Shown here: positions 37,400 to 49,731 of the stretch, piece after piece
Position numbering within the stretch: position 1 is the stretch's first letter
Layout of the letters: the number at the start of each line of letters is the position of its first letter
Translations under genes and position numbers: made by a program
Origin: an uncultured Alphaproteobacteria bacterium
GTDB lineage: Bacteria; Pseudomonadota; Alphaproteobacteria; Caulobacterales; Caulobacteraceae
Assembly: GCA_903909375.1 (NCBI GenBank)
Contig: CAIVVM010000056.1
Coordinates: 1 to 63,765, forward strand
Length of the DNA: 63,765 bases
Direction of reading: 5' to 3'
Notes under the pieces: model-generated
Seen by the model: only the letters and a program-made list of their open reading frames with translations
Database searches by the model: none
Told to the model about the DNA's origin: nothing

Positions 37400-37639
37400 A
37401 TGCGCGCGAAAGTTCACGTTTTCCTGAAACCGGGCGTCCTCGACGTCCAGGGCAAGGCCGTTGAACAGGCCCTGCATGGCCTGGGCTGGGCCGGTGTCGA
37501 ACATGTGCGCGTCGGACGCACCATCGAGTTTGACCTCGCCGCAACAGACGCGGCGTCCGCCGAAGCTGAGGTCAAGGCCATGTGCGAGAAGCTCCTGGCC
37601 AACACCGTGATCGAAAGCTACCGCGTGGAGCTGGCGTGA
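37400..37639 (+). CDS. purS: FGAM synthase subunit PurS
   Basis: The 79-residue subunit starts KVHVFLKPGVLDVQGKAVEQ and ends in ANTVIESYRVEL, both family marks. PurS bridges PurQ and the small PurL so ammonia can pass to FGAR. The stop codon overlaps the lipoprotein start (GTGA). Confidence 0.95.
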   Translation: MRAKVHVFLKPGVLDVQGKAVEQALHGLGWAGVEHVRVGRTIEFDLAATDAASAEAEVKAMCEKLLANTVIESYRVELA

Positions 37640-38010
37640 GAAGTCGGGCGGCCGCCTTAGCCGCCCTCGCCCTGACCGCGTGCGCCCCCGCCGCCGAGCC
37701 CGAACCCACCTACCTGGGCCTCGACTGCACCCTGCCCTTCGAACCCCAGGCCGCCGCCCTCGCCGCCCAGCCGCACCTAACGCCCGCGCCCAAAGACCCC
37801 GCAGAACCCTACCGGTTCTATTCCAGCACCGATGGCCGGACGTCGTATCTCATCACCGTGAAGGGCGCGCCGGGTCACCCGGCGATCATGATGCAGAAGG
37901 CCAAGGGCGGCGATATCATTACCACCGGCTGCCCTTACGGTGACGCGGGGGGCTACGACCAACTCCACGCCTACCTCGACAGCCTCCAAACCTGGACTCG
38001 CAACAAATGA
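37636..38010 (+). CDS. Small lipoprotein between purS and purQ
   Basis: The 124-residue protein starts at a GTG overlapping the purS stop by 4 bp. Residues 1-15 are a short signal and the lipobox LALTAC puts the lipidated cysteine at residue 16. The mature part has Cys pairs (GLDCTLP and TTGCPYG) and a tail LDSLQTW. It overlaps purQ by 4 bp, so it is translated with the purine genes. No function is recognised. Confidence 0.75.
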   Translation: MRSRAAALAALALTACAPAAEPEPTYLGLDCTLPFEPQAAALAAQPHLTPAPKDPAEPYRFYSSTDGRTSYLITVKGAPGHPAIMMQKAKGGDIITTGCPYGDAGGYDQLHAYLDSLQTWTRNK

Positions 38011-38669
38011 AAGCTGCCGTCATCGTCTTCCCCGGTTCCAATTGCGACCGTGACTGCAAGGTCGCAATTGAGCGGTCCACAGGCGCCCACGTCGACATGG
38101 TCTGGCACGGCGATACCGCCTTGCCGGATGCTGTGGACCTGATCGTCCTGCCGGGCGGGTTCTCCTACGGCGACTACCTTCGCTGCGGGGCCATGGCCTC
38201 GCTGTCGCCGATAATGGCCGAGGTGAAGGCCGCCGCCGGGCGGGGCGTGGCCACTGTCGGCATCTGCAATGGCTTCCAGGTGCTGTGCGAAGCGGGAATG
38301 CTGCCGGGCGCGCTGCTGCGCAATGAGAAGCTGAAGTATGTCTGCAAGGCCGTCGATCTGGAGGTCACCAACGCCCAGACCCGCTACACCGCTGGCTATG
38401 CAGGCCGCCGTCAGGTGACCATGACCGTCGGCAACGGCGAGGGCAACTTCTTCGCTGACGTGGATACTCTCGACCGGCTGGAGGGCGAGGGTCAGGTCGT
38501 GTTCCGCTACCTTGAGAACCCCAATGGATCTGCCCGCGATATTGCCGGCATCGTCAACGCCCGTGGCAACGTGCTTGGCCTGATGCCCCACCCCGACCGC
38601 GCGTTCGAGGCTGAACTGGGTTCAGCGGACGGGGCGCTGCTGTTCCAGAGCGCGCTGGCCAGCGCGTAA
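38007..38669 (+). CDS. purQ: FGAM synthase glutaminase subunit PurQ
   Basis: The 220-residue class I amidotransferase starts [20 protein letters not shown], has the nucleophile Cys in [10 protein letters not shown] and the catalytic His in [10 protein letters not shown]. It hydrolyses glutamine and hands ammonia to PurL through PurS. Its partner purL lies 8.8 kb away at 47.5 kb. Confidence 0.95.
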   Translation: MKAAVIVFPGSNCDRDCKVAIERSTGAHVDMVWHGDTALPDAVDLIVLPGGFSYGDYLRCGAMASLSPIMAEVKAAAGRGVATVGICNGFQVLCEAGMLPGALLRNEKLKYVCKAVDLEVTNAQTRYTAGYAGRRQVTMTVGNGEGNFFADVDTLDRLEGEGQVVFRYLENPNGSARDIAGIVNARGNVLGLMPHPDRAFEAELGSADGALLFQSALASA

Positions 38670-38737
38670 CGCCCGCGCGCCAATCTCGCGCACAGTGTGG
38701 GATGACGAGCCGGGTGAGAGAAGGCTAAGCTTCGCGC

Positions 38738-40654
38738 ATGGCGCTCAAATCTTTCCTCACCACCATCGTCCTAGTCACCGTGCTGGCCAGTCCCGCTCTC
38801 GCCCAGACACCACCGATGACGCCGGATATCCCGGCCAAGTTCGTCTTCCCGAACGACAGCTATGACTACGCCAAGCGCGAGGTCATGATTCCCATGCGCG
38901 ACGGTGTGAAGCTCTACACCGTGATGATCATCCCGAAGGGTGCGCAGAACGCGCCGATCCTGCTGACGCGTACGCCCTACAACGCGAAAAAGAACGCCGA
39001 GCGCAATCTATCGCCGCACGCCTCGGCCACCGGCTCCCAGATGGACGAGCCGTTCCTCGCCGACGGCTACATCCGGGTCTACCAGGACGTCCGCGGCAAA
39101 CATGGCTCCGAGGGCGACTACGTCCTGACCCGCCCCCTGATCGGGCCGCTCAACGACACCAAGGTCGACCACGCCACCGACGCGTACGACACCATCGACT
39201 GGCTGGTGAAGAACACGCCAGAATCGAACGGCCGGGTCGGTATGATCGGATCGTCCTACCCTGGCTTCACCACGGCGATGGGCCTGATTAACCCGCACCC
39301 CGCGCTAAAGGCCGCTGTGCCGCAAAGTCCGATGATCGACGGCTGGATGGGCGACGACTGGTTCCACTACGGAGCCTTCCGGGCGCGCAATGTCGACTGG
39401 TTCACCAGCCAGATGACCGCCAAGGGCGCGGGGACCAACGTGCCCCGCCGGAACTTCGACGACTATGAGAACTTCCTGCGCGCCGGGTCCTTCGGCGACT
39501 TCGCGAAGGCGGCGGGTCTCGAGCAGATGCCTGCCTATCGCAAGATCACAGAACATCCGGCCTACGACGCTTTCTGGCAGGAGCAGGCGCTGGACGGAAT
39601 TCTGGCGCAACAGCCCCTGAAAGTGCCCACGCTCTGGATGGGTGCGCTCTGGGACCAGGAGGACATATGGGGCGCGATCCACGCGTATCAGGCGGTTGAG
39701 ACCAAGGACACGGCCAACAACATGAACTTCCTGGCGCTGGGCCCCTGGCGCCATTCCGGGACCAACTACGAACAGCGAGAGCTGGGTCAGCTGAAACTGC
39801 CCGGTGACACCGCCACCGAATTCAGACTTACGGTTCTGAAACCGTTTCTGGACAGTCATCTGAAGACAGGCGCGCCCAGGGCCGACCTGGCGCCGGTCAC
39901 GATTTTCGAAACGGGCACAATGCGTTGGGGTCGATACCCAAAGTGGCCGCTGGCCTGTGCAGCGGGCTGCGATACCGCATCGAAACCTCTCTACCTGACC
40001 CCAGGGCTTGGACTCAGCTTCCAAAAGCCGACGAACGGCGCGGCCTTCGAGGAATACGTCTCTGATCCCGCCAAACCTGTGCCCTACGTCCGTCGCCCGG
40101 TCCGCTGGGACGATCAGGATCAATGGCGCTACTGGCTGGTGTCGGACCAGCGCCACGTGGACGGCCGCCCTGACGTCGTCACTTTCATCACCGAGCCGCT
40201 GAAGGAACCGCTCAGGATCGCCGGCGAGCCCGTGGTCAATCTCTTTGCCTCGACCAGCGGCACAGATTCGGACTGGGTGGTGAAGCTGATCGACGTCTAC
40301 CCCGACACAGTGCCCTCAGACGTCCAGATGGGTGGCTACCAACTGGGTGTAGCCATGGACATTTTCCGCGGCCGCTACCGCGACAGCTTCGAGAAGCCTA
40401 CGGCCATCCCGGCAGGCAAGGTCCAGAAGTACCGTTTCGACCTGCCACCCTCGAACCACACCTTCCTGCCGGGTCACCGGATCATGGTGCAGGTTCAGTC
40501 GAGCTGGTTCCCGCTCTATGACCGTAACCCGCAGACCTTCGTGCCCAATATCTTCTTTGCCAAATCGGGCGACTACAAGAAAGCGACCCAGCGCATCTAC
40601 CTGACCGGCGAGACCGCCTCGTCGATCGAGCTGCCAGTCGTTCCGTCGAACTAG
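38738..40654 (+). CDS. Exported CocE/NonD-type (S15) hydrolase
   Basis: The 638-residue protein has a signal peptide ending at ALAQ, an alpha/beta-hydrolase domain opening with REVMIPMRDGVKLYTVMIIP, and YQDVRGKHGSEGDY. The nucleophile is probably Ser173 in GSSYPG. A C-terminal jelly-roll domain ends with HRIMVQVQSSWFP. The family includes alpha-amino-acid ester hydrolases and glutaryl-7-ACA acylases, so it probably cleaves amino-acid esters or acyl-amides in the periplasm. Confidence 0.88.
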   Translation: MALKSFLTTIVLVTVLASPALAQTPPMTPDIPAKFVFPNDSYDYAKREVMIPMRDGVKLYTVMIIPKGAQNAPILLTRTPYNAKKNAERNLSPHASATGSQMDEPFLADGYIRVYQDVRGKHGSEGDYVLTRPLIGPLNDTKVDHATDAYDTIDWLVKNTPESNGRVGMIGSSYPGFTTAMGLINPHPALKAAVPQSPMIDGWMGDDWFHYGAFRARNVDWFTSQMTAKGAGTNVPRRNFDDYENFLRAGSFGDFAKAAGLEQMPAYRKITEHPAYDAFWQEQALDGILAQQPLKVPTLWMGALWDQEDIWGAIHAYQAVETKDTANNMNFLALGPWRHSGTNYEQRELGQLKLPGDTATEFRLTVLKPFLDSHLKTGAPRADLAPVTIFETGTMRWGRYPKWPLACAAGCDTASKPLYLTPGLGLSFQKPTNGAAFEEYVSDPAKPVPYVRRPVRWDDQDQWRYWLVSDQRHVDGRPDVVTFITEPLKEPLRIAGEPVVNLFASTSGTDSDWVVKLIDVYPDTVPSDVQMGGYQLGVAMDIFRGRYRDSFEKPTAIPAGKVQKYRFDLPPSNHTFLPGHRIMVQVQSSWFPLYDRNPQTFVPNIFFAKSGDYKKATQRIYLTGETASSIELPVVPSN

Positions 40655-40708
40655 GACTTTCCGCTGGGACACGGTTGACCTCGGCGCGCGCTCGGTGAGC
40701 ATGCGTCC

Positions 40709-41746
40709 ATGACAGAACTTCCGATCCGCGACGTCGTCCCCGCCCATCGCTTCGACGAGGCCCGCCTGGCCGCCTGGATGGCCGCCAACGTGGACGGCTA
40801 TCAGGGTCCGTTGCGCGTCCAGCAGTTCCAGGGCGGCGCGTCCAACCCGACCTTCCTGCTGACCGGCGGAGACGGTCACCTCTATGTGCTGCGCAAGAAG
40901 CCGCCGGGCCAGTTGCTCTCCAGCGCGCATCAGGTGGACCGCGAGTATCGCGTGATGAAGGCGCTTGCCGGCCACATCCCCGTGCCGGTCATGCGCGCGC
41001 TCTGCGAGGATCCGGAGGTCATCGGCGCCACCTTCTATGTGATGGACTATCTGGAAGGCCGCATCTTCCGCGACGCGACCCTGCCCGGCCTGGCGCCCGC
41101 CGAACGAGCGGCGATCTACGACGATCTGAACGCCACCCTGGCCAAGCTCCACAGCGTGGATTTCGAGTCCGTGGGCCTCGGCGACTATGGCCGCCCCGGA
41201 AACTATTTCGAACGCCAGGTCGCCCGCTGGACCCGCCAGTACCGCGATGCCCAGACTGAAGAGATCCCGGCCATGGAAGCCCTGATCGCCGAACTGCCCG
41301 GGCGCATCCCTGCGGACCAGTCGGTGACCATCGCCCACGGTGACTATCGCCTCGAGAACGTCATGTACCATCCCACCGAGCCCCGGATCATTGCGGTGCT
41401 GGACTGGGAGCTCTCCACCATCGGCCATCCCCTCGCCGACATCGCCTACAACGGCTTCATCTGGCGCAGCCACTCCCCCGGTTGGGGCAGTCTGGATGGC
41501 GTCGACTTCGCCACCAGCGGCATTCCCACCGAAGAGGCCTATGTCGCCGCCTATTGCCAACGCACCGGCCGCACCGAGGGCATCGCCGACTGGCCGTTCT
41601 ACATGGCCTTCGGCATCTTCCGGCTGGCCTCGATTTCCCAGGGCGTCTACCGGCGCATTCTCGGCGGCAATGCTTCGACCGAGCGCGAGGCGATCAACGG
41701 CACACCAGCCCTGGCCGAGCAGTCGCTGGGTATACTGCGGGGCTGA
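40709..41746 (+). CDS. APH-fold phosphotransferase (ACAD11-like)
   Basis: The 345-residue kinase-fold protein has the catalytic-loop H210-G-D212-YRLEN and the metal-binding DWELSTIGHPLADIAYN. This version is the family often paired with acyl-CoA dehydrogenases, where human ACAD10/11 kinase domains phosphorylate 4-hydroxy acids. No acyl-CoA dehydrogenase is in the window. The true substrate is unknown, and aminoglycoside resistance is unlikely. Confidence 0.85.
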   Translation: MTELPIRDVVPAHRFDEARLAAWMAANVDGYQGPLRVQQFQGGASNPTFLLTGGDGHLYVLRKKPPGQLLSSAHQVDREYRVMKALAGHIPVPVMRALCEDPEVIGATFYVMDYLEGRIFRDATLPGLAPAERAAIYDDLNATLAKLHSVDFESVGLGDYGRPGNYFERQVARWTRQYRDAQTEEIPAMEALIAELPGRIPADQSVTIAHGDYRLENVMYHPTEPRIIAVLDWELSTIGHPLADIAYNGFIWRSHSPGWGSLDGVDFATSGIPTEEAYVAAYCQRTGRTEGIADWPFYMAFGIFRLASISQGVYRRILGGNASTEREAINGTPALAEQSLGILRG

Positions 41747-41907
41747 TGAGCGCGGCACGACCAGCCTTTCTGCGGGATTTTTGCCACATGCCGCGACAGA
41801 TCAGCCACAACCAGTGAGAGTTTGTGGCAGTTTTTCTGCAATCAGCGCAAAAACCGCCCGTTGAGCGCGATCACATCAAGAGTCGCGCCCTGAGAAGAGA
41901 GAACTAC

Positions 41908-44271
41908 ATGAAAACCAACAAGACCCTGCTCGTGGCGCAGGCGAGCGCGCTCGCCGTAACCATGGCGCTGATGGCCGCCCCTGCCGCCTTCGCCGCCGAA
42001 AGCGAAATCGAAGAACTCGTCGTCACCGCGCGGAAGCGCGAAGAAACCCTCATTGACGTGCCCTTCGCCATCAGCGCCCAGAGCGAAGCGACCATCCGCG
42101 AGCGCGGCGTCACCAACATCGAGGACCTGTCCCGCACGGTCGCCAGCTTCTCGGTCCAGAACCTCGGCCCCGGCCAGAGCCAGATCGCCATCCGCGGCAT
42201 CTCCGCCGGCCAGATCGTCCGCGATCAGCCGGGCGTGAAGGAGCAGGTCGGCGTCTACCTCGACGAAAGCGTCATCTCGATGTCGCTGTTCACCCCGGAT
42301 CTCGACCTGTTCGACCTGAACCGCGTCGAAGTCCTGCGCGGCCCCCAGGGCACGCTGTTCGGCTCGGGCTCGCTGTCGGGCACCGTCCGTTACATCACCA
42401 ATGCGCCGAAGATCGGGGTCTATGAGGGCACGGTCGAAGCCACGCTGAACAAGGTCCAGGGCGGCGATGTCGGCGGCGACCTCAAGGGCGCCATCAACGT
42501 GCCGATCGGCGAACAGGCTGCGCTGCGCATCACCGCGTTCGCCACCCAGTTCCCGGGCTTCATCGACGCCGTCCAGCCTAACGGCAGCGTCAATAATGAC
42601 GTCAATGACGGAACCCGTCGCGGCTTCCGCGCTGCGCTGACCTTCAAGCCGAACGACGCGCTGACCATCACCCCGCGCCTGCAGTATCAGAAGATCGACG
42701 TCGACGGTTTCAACCGCGTCGACATCTTCAACATCCTGGGCAACGAATTCACCACCACCCGGCCGCGCGTGCAGTTGGGCGGGACCAAGCAGTTCACGCA
42801 GCTGAAGGAAAAGTTCGAGGACGAGTTCCTGCTCGCCGACCTGAACCTGCAGTACGATGTGGGTGACCTGCGCTTCACCTCGATCTCGACCTTCACGGAT
42901 CGCGATGTCCTGGTCCTGCGTGACGCCACCGCCCTGACCGGGTCGATCACCGGCGGCTCCATCGGCCTCGCCCCGGCGGTCTACACGATCAACGCCCCGC
43001 TGGCCGACACCACGGATGCGAAGTCCTACACCCAGGAAATCCGCCTCGCCTCCAATGGCGAAGGCCCCCTTCAGTGGGTGATCGGCGGCTTCTATTCCCG
43101 CATCGACCGTGACTATGCCCAGGACCTGACCGTGGCCGGCTTCTCCGCCGCCACCGGCATCCCGAGCCGCGGCGTCGTGGCGCCGACCGACCACCTCTAC
43201 TTCTCGCTGGTCCCCTACAAGCAGACCCAGTACGCGATCTTCGGTGAGGCGACCTATTCGTTCACCGACCGCCTGGCTGTGACCGCCGGCCTGCGCTACG
43301 CCGACTACAAGGAAAGCCGCACGCTGACCTTCGACGGCATCTTCGCCGACACCACCATCGCGGTGCCCGGCAAGACCAAGGCCGACAATGTCGCCCCGCG
43401 CGTCATCGTCGCCTTCGACGCCACCGACGACATCACGCTCAACGCCCAGGTCTCCAAGGGCTTCCGGCTGGGCGGGATCAACGATCCGCTGAACCGTCCG
43501 CTCTGCACCCCCGGTGACCTGGCCACCTTCAGCGCCCTGTCCACACCCGGCTTCAAGAACGAGACGGTCTGGAACTACGAAGCAGGCATGAAGGCCAAAC
43601 TGGGCGGCAAGGGTTCGCTGGCGGTGGCCGGCTTCTATGCCGACATTTCCAACCTTCAGGCCACGATTGATGCCGGCAGCTGCTCCTCGCGGATCATCGC
43701 CAACGTCCCCAGCGCCAAGTCGACCGGCTTCGACGCAGAGTTCGCCTACCGGATCAGCGACAACTTCGATGTGGCGGCCACGGCTTCCTACAACGACGCC
43801 AAGCTGACCTCCAGCGTGCGCAACGCCGCCGGCGCGCCGATCCAGGGCCTGCGGGACGGCAATCGCCTGCCCACGGTTCCGAAGTTCCAGACCTCGTTCA
43901 GCGTGGGCTATGAGCGCGAACTGAACGACAGCATGGACGTGTTCTCGAACCTGACCTGGCAGTATGTCGGCAAGCGTTTCACCCAGATCTCCGATCAGGA
44001 AAACGATCCGACGACGGCCAACCTGTTCCGTAATGTCGGCGCCACCACGGCGGCTCAGCTGTCGTTCCCGCTCAGCCTGCCGTCCTATGACATCGTCAAC
44101 TTCCGGGTTGGCGTCCGGGGCGATGGCTGGGAAGCCGCCGCCTTCATCAACAACGTCGGCGACGAGCGCGCCAAGCTCGCCATCGACCGCGAGCGCGGCC
44201 TGCGCGCCCGCTACGGCTTCCTGACCAACCCGCCCCGCACCTACGGGGCCACGGTCCGCAAGTCGTTCTGA
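41908..44271 (+). CDS. TonB-dependent outer-membrane receptor
   Basis: The 787-residue protein has a signal peptide ending at AAFA, a TonB box-like EIEELVVTARKREETLIDVP, a plug with LRGPQGTLFGSGSLSGTVRY, and a barrel closing in an aromatic residue (VRKSF). I chose the ATG at 41908 because it begins the signal peptide. It is followed by a strong GC hairpin. It may work with the CocE hydrolase and phosphotransferase upstream, but the ligand is unknown. Confidence 0.93.
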   Translation: MKTNKTLLVAQASALAVTMALMAAPAAFAAESEIEELVVTARKREETLIDVPFAISAQSEATIRERGVTNIEDLSRTVASFSVQNLGPGQSQIAIRGISAGQIVRDQPGVKEQVGVYLDESVISMSLFTPDLDLFDLNRVEVLRGPQGTLFGSGSLSGTVRYITNAPKIGVYEGTVEATLNKVQGGDVGGDLKGAINVPIGEQAALRITAFATQFPGFIDAVQPNGSVNNDVNDGTRRGFRAALTFKPNDALTITPRLQYQKIDVDGFNRVDIFNILGNEFTTTRPRVQLGGTKQFTQLKEKFEDEFLLADLNLQYDVGDLRFTSISTFTDRDVLVLRDATALTGSITGGSIGLAPAVYTINAPLADTTDAKSYTQEIRLASNGEGPLQWVIGGFYSRIDRDYAQDLTVAGFSAATGIPSRGVVAPTDHLYFSLVPYKQTQYAIFGEATYSFTDRLAVTAGLRYADYKESRTLTFDGIFADTTIAVPGKTKADNVAPRVIVAFDATDDITLNAQVSKGFRLGGINDPLNRPLCTPGDLATFSALSTPGFKNETVWNYEAGMKAKLGGKGSLAVAGFYADISNLQATIDAGSCSSRIIANVPSAKSTGFDAEFAYRISDNFDVAATASYNDAKLTSSVRNAAGAPIQGLRDGNRLPTVPKFQTSFSVGYERELNDSMDVFSNLTWQYVGKRFTQISDQENDPTTANLFRNVGATTAAQLSFPLSLPSYDIVNFRVGVRGDGWEAAAFINNVGDERAKLAIDRERGLRARYGFLTNPPRTYGATVRKSF

Positions 44272-44281
44272 TTATAGTGGA

Positions 44282-44307
44282 CGGCGCGCGGGGCAATCCG
44301 CGCGCCG
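44282..44307 (+). terminator. Terminator-like hairpin after the TonB receptor
   Basis: A perfect 10-bp stem (CGGCGCGCGG with CCGCGCGCCG) encloses a 6-nt loop, 10 nt after the stop codon. It has no T-run, so it may act as a transcript-end stabiliser rather than a classical terminator. Confidence 0.5.
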
Positions 44308-44387
44308 CTCCAGATGTCGGGCGTTAAAGGTGGCGTTGGAAGCTCCCGTCATCGGACCTGCCTTTTGTCCGTAGTGAGGGGTGGACG

Positions 44388-44699
44388 TCAGGTCAGCGGC
44401 TTATAGGACGGGCTTGCTTTGAACTCCTGCCATTCGAGTTCCTTCGCCAAACCTCGAACACGGTTATGAAACACCGCTACGCTTGGAAGCTCGTCATAAG
44501 CGCCGTACTGATCGCTGATGTGCCATCCGAGCGCGTGGCAGGCTCGTTCCAGACCTGAACGCGACGGATCAGCCTCTATTTGGTCTAGGAAAGCGCGCAG
44601 GTTATTAAGGCCGGACCAAGTGGCCGATTGGTGGGCCGGCGCCGGTTGCGCGGCAAGCCACTCTCGCGCCTCAGCCAGAATGCTTTGCAGATCAGACAA
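44388..44699 (-). CDS. Small hypothetical protein, less GC-rich than its surroundings
   Basis: The 103-residue soluble, mostly helical protein starts MSDLQSILAEAREWLAAQ from a TTG with GGAG 6 nt upstream. No motif is recognised. The gene and its flanks (44320-44830) use noticeably less G+C than the TonB and CurA-like genes on either side, which suggests acquisition. Confidence 0.5.
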   Translation of the reverse strand: MSDLQSILAEAREWLAAQPAPAHQSATWSGLNNLRAFLDQIEADPSRSGLERACHALGWHISDQYGAYDELPSVAVFHNRVRGLAKELEWQEFKASPSYKPLT

Positions 44700-44851
44700 A
44701 AGATACTCCGCTAATTCGATCTGCCAAGTAGCGGATCTTTCGAGGGTCGCCCAGTAGTCAAGAGCGGTCCTCTAGATTCACTTGGCAACCTGGCTGTTTT
44801 ACACGAATGCTGTTGCCGTCTTTCCGCCAGCGCCAATCGCCGGGTTGACCC

Positions 44852-45889
44852 TCACAACGTCGGATCATCCCCCACCCGCACCAGCATCTTGCCGAAGTTA
44901 CCCCCGCGCAGCATGTCGCCAAACGCGGCTGGAACGTTTTCCAGCCCCTCGCGCATATCCTCCAGATACCGGACCTTGCCGTCCGCCACCCAACCCGCCA
45001 TCTCGCGCAGGAAGGTGTCGTGGTGATCGGCCACGAAGTCGCCGACGAACAGGTCCTTCACCGACACGCCGCGCGCCGCAAAGATCGCCTCGCCCCGCTT
45101 CATGAGCTCGGCCCGGCCATCGACGCCCGCGGCGTCGCCATAGTGGGCGATCAGGCCGCAGATCGTCATCCGCGCGCCGGGATTGAACAGCGGCAGCACC
45201 GCGTCAAAGACCGCCCCGCCGACATTCTCGAAATAGACGTCCACCCCCTCCGGACAGGCCGCGCGCAGATCGTCCGCAAAGGTCGGCGACAGGTGCGAGA
45301 CGCAGGCGTCGTAGCCCAGCTCCTCCACGACAAACCGGCACTTCTCCTCGCGCCCGGCGATACCCACCACGCGCGCCCCGCGCAGCTTCGCCAGCTGGCC
45401 CGCGATCTGACCCACCCCGCCGGATGCCGCGGACACCACCGCGGTCTCGCCGGCCTTGGGATCGCCCTGCAGGATCATCCCCGCATAGGCCGTCAGCCCC
45501 AGCATCCCCAGCACGCCCACCGCCCATGAGATCCGCCCCAGCGAAGGGTCCAGCTTGCGCGGGACCATGTAGGAGGGTCGCGCCACCCCCTCGCCCATCA
45601 GCCCATAGGCCGACCAGCCGTTGGTGTTGAAAACGAGATCCCCCGCCGCCAGCCCGTCGATGTGGCTCTCCACCACCTGGCTCACGGTTCGCGCATGGCA
45701 GGGCGCGCCCCTGGGCTCCACCCCGCGCCGCTTGTAGCCCCACTGATAGGGATCGAGAGACACATAGATCGTCCGCGTCAGCGCCTGGCCGGGACCTGGC
45801 TTCGGAATGGGCTCTTCCCGGAGAACAAACGTCTCCGCGTCAGGCCATGCGCCCACCGGCTTGTCGGACAGGGTCCAGTATCGGTTCAT
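44852..45889 (-). CDS. NADPH-dependent MDR-family reductase (CurA/2-alkenal reductase-like)
   Basis: The 345-residue protein has the medium-chain reductase fold without zinc ligands. It has the start SLDPYQWG, the cofactor-binding ASGGVGQIAGQLAKLRGARV and a GNFGKMLVRV ending typical of the leukotriene B4 12-hydroxydehydrogenase/CurA group. These reduce activated carbon-carbon double bonds with NADPH. I chose the ATG at 45889 because GGGAG lies upstream. It is divergent from the MFS gene at 46035. Confidence 0.88.
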   Translation of the reverse strand: MNRYWTLSDKPVGAWPDAETFVLREEPIPKPGPGQALTRTIYVSLDPYQWGYKRRGVEPRGAPCHARTVSQVVESHIDGLAAGDLVFNTNGWSAYGLMGEGVARPSYMVPRKLDPSLGRISWAVGVLGMLGLTAYAGMILQGDPKAGETAVVSAASGGVGQIAGQLAKLRGARVVGIAGREEKCRFVVEELGYDACVSHLSPTFADDLRAACPEGVDVYFENVGGAVFDAVLPLFNPGARMTICGLIAHYGDAAGVDGRAELMKRGEAIFAARGVSVKDLFVGDFVADHHDTFLREMAGWVADGKVRYLEDMREGLENVPAAFGDMLRGGNFGKMLVRVGDDPTL

Positions 45890-46034
45890 GGCGTGGTTCT
45901 CCCGGGACAGGCTCGATCTAATGGCCGACCGGCCGCCTTGGCAATGAGATGCGCCGCACCCCCTCAAGCGTTGTGATTGATGGCAAGCGTCGCTACGGTC
46001 GCCTTCTAACGCACAATCACGAGGCCGAACGCGC

Positions 46035-47465
46035 ATGAGCAGTAGCCCGGACGTCCCCGCCGACGGACACATCAATGGCTACGGGACCCGGGGCTACCGG
46101 ACCTATGTCCTCAACGTTTTGCTCGTCATCTACATCCTGAATTTCATCGATCGCAGCCTCCTGTCGGTGGTCTCACCGCAGATGAAGCCCGAACTGGGCA
46201 TTTCCGACACAGCCTTCGGCCTCCTGACCGGGTTCGGATTCGCCCTGCTCTACACAGTGGTCGGCATCCCGCTCGCGCAGTTCTCCGAGACCCGTAACCG
46301 GGTCGTCATCATGGCCGTGTGTGTCGCCCTGTGGTCAGTGATGACCGCGCTTTGCGGACTGTCAGCAGAGATCACGATCGGCTCTGTCACCATCGGCGCA
46401 TTCTGGATTCTTCTGGCCTGCCGGGTCGGGGTCGGCATTGGCGAAGCGGGCTGCACGCCGCCCGCCAACTCCCTGATCGCAGACTATTTCCCACCCGTAA
46501 GCCGCTCCACCGCGCTGGGCTACTACGCCATGGGCGTCACCCTGGGAGGCATGCTCGCCAACCTGCTGGGCGGCCCCATCACCGACGCCTTCGGCTGGCG
46601 CATTGCCTTTGTCGTCCTGGGCTTGCCCGGTGTCGCCATGGCCCTGCTGATGAGGATGACCGTCAAGGAACCGCCCCGCGGCTACACCGACCCGCCGGGC
46701 ACGGTGCGCCGAACCAGCGTGCCCTTCGCCGACGGTTTCCGCGAGCTGGCGTCCAAACGCTCCTGGTGGACCAACGCGATCGCCGCCACCTTCGCCGCGT
46801 TCTGCGGCTACGGGATCTCGTCGTTCCAGTCGCTGTTCGTCAATCGCACCTTCGGACTCACCGCCGGTGAGGCCGCAGTGTGGATCAATGTGCCGGCCGC
46901 GCTCGCCGGCTCGGTGGGGGCGCTTGCGACCGGCTGGCTGGCCGAACGCCTCTCGCGTCGGTACCCGAACGCCATCGCCTGGCTGCCTGGATACGGCATG
47001 ATCCTGGCCGTTCCCTTCTATGTGCTGGCGTTCAGCACCGACAACCTGTGGATCTGCGCCATCGGGCTTTGCCTGGGTGGCCTGTCCAAATATGGCTACC
47101 TCGCCGCGCAATATACGATTGGCCAGGGCGTGGTCTCGGCCCAGGTGCGCGCGGTGTCCACCGCCGTGATGCTCTTCGTCATCAATCTGTTCGGCTACGG
47201 CTTCGGGCCGCTGTTCATCGGGGCCCTGAGCGACGGCATTTTCAGCGCCAAGGTCGCTGACCTCGGCGCCTCCGAACTGACCCGCAAGGCCTGCGAGGGC
47301 GTCGCCCGCGCAGCGCTGTCACCGGAACTCCAGGGCGTCTGCAACATCGCCCATCCGGAAAGCCTCCAGGACGCCCTGATGCTCACCTCACTCCTCTATG
47401 CGGTCGGGGGCGGCTTCTTCCTGCTGACCTGCCGCTGGCTGCAGCGCGACATGGTGTCGAAATAG
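46035..47465 (+). CDS. Spinster-type MFS transporter (paralogue 3)
   Basis: The 476-residue protein has about twelve transmembrane segments with [38 protein letters not shown] and [18 protein letters not shown]. It carries a Cys-containing loop before the last helix, like paralogue 2. It is divergent from the reductase gene and ends 46 nt before purL. Substrate unknown. Confidence 0.88.
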   Translation: MSSSPDVPADGHINGYGTRGYRTYVLNVLLVIYILNFIDRSLLSVVSPQMKPELGISDTAFGLLTGFGFALLYTVVGIPLAQFSETRNRVVIMAVCVALWSVMTALCGLSAEITIGSVTIGAFWILLACRVGVGIGEAGCTPPANSLIADYFPPVSRSTALGYYAMGVTLGGMLANLLGGPITDAFGWRIAFVVLGLPGVAMALLMRMTVKEPPRGYTDPPGTVRRTSVPFADGFRELASKRSWWTNAIAATFAAFCGYGISSFQSLFVNRTFGLTAGEAAVWINVPAALAGSVGALATGWLAERLSRRYPNAIAWLPGYGMILAVPFYVLAFSTDNLWICAIGLCLGGLSKYGYLAAQYTIGQGVVSAQVRAVSTAVMLFVINLFGYGFGPLFIGALSDGIFSAKVADLGASELTRKACEGVARAALSPELQGVCNIAHPESLQDALMLTSLLYAVGGGFFLLTCRWLQRDMVSK

Positions 47466-47511
47466 GCAGGCCTATCGCGCCCCGCCCCGAGTCCCGCTAG
47501 AACCCCCCGCC

Positions 47512-49730
<2,219 letters not shown>

Positions 49731-49731
<1 letters not shown>

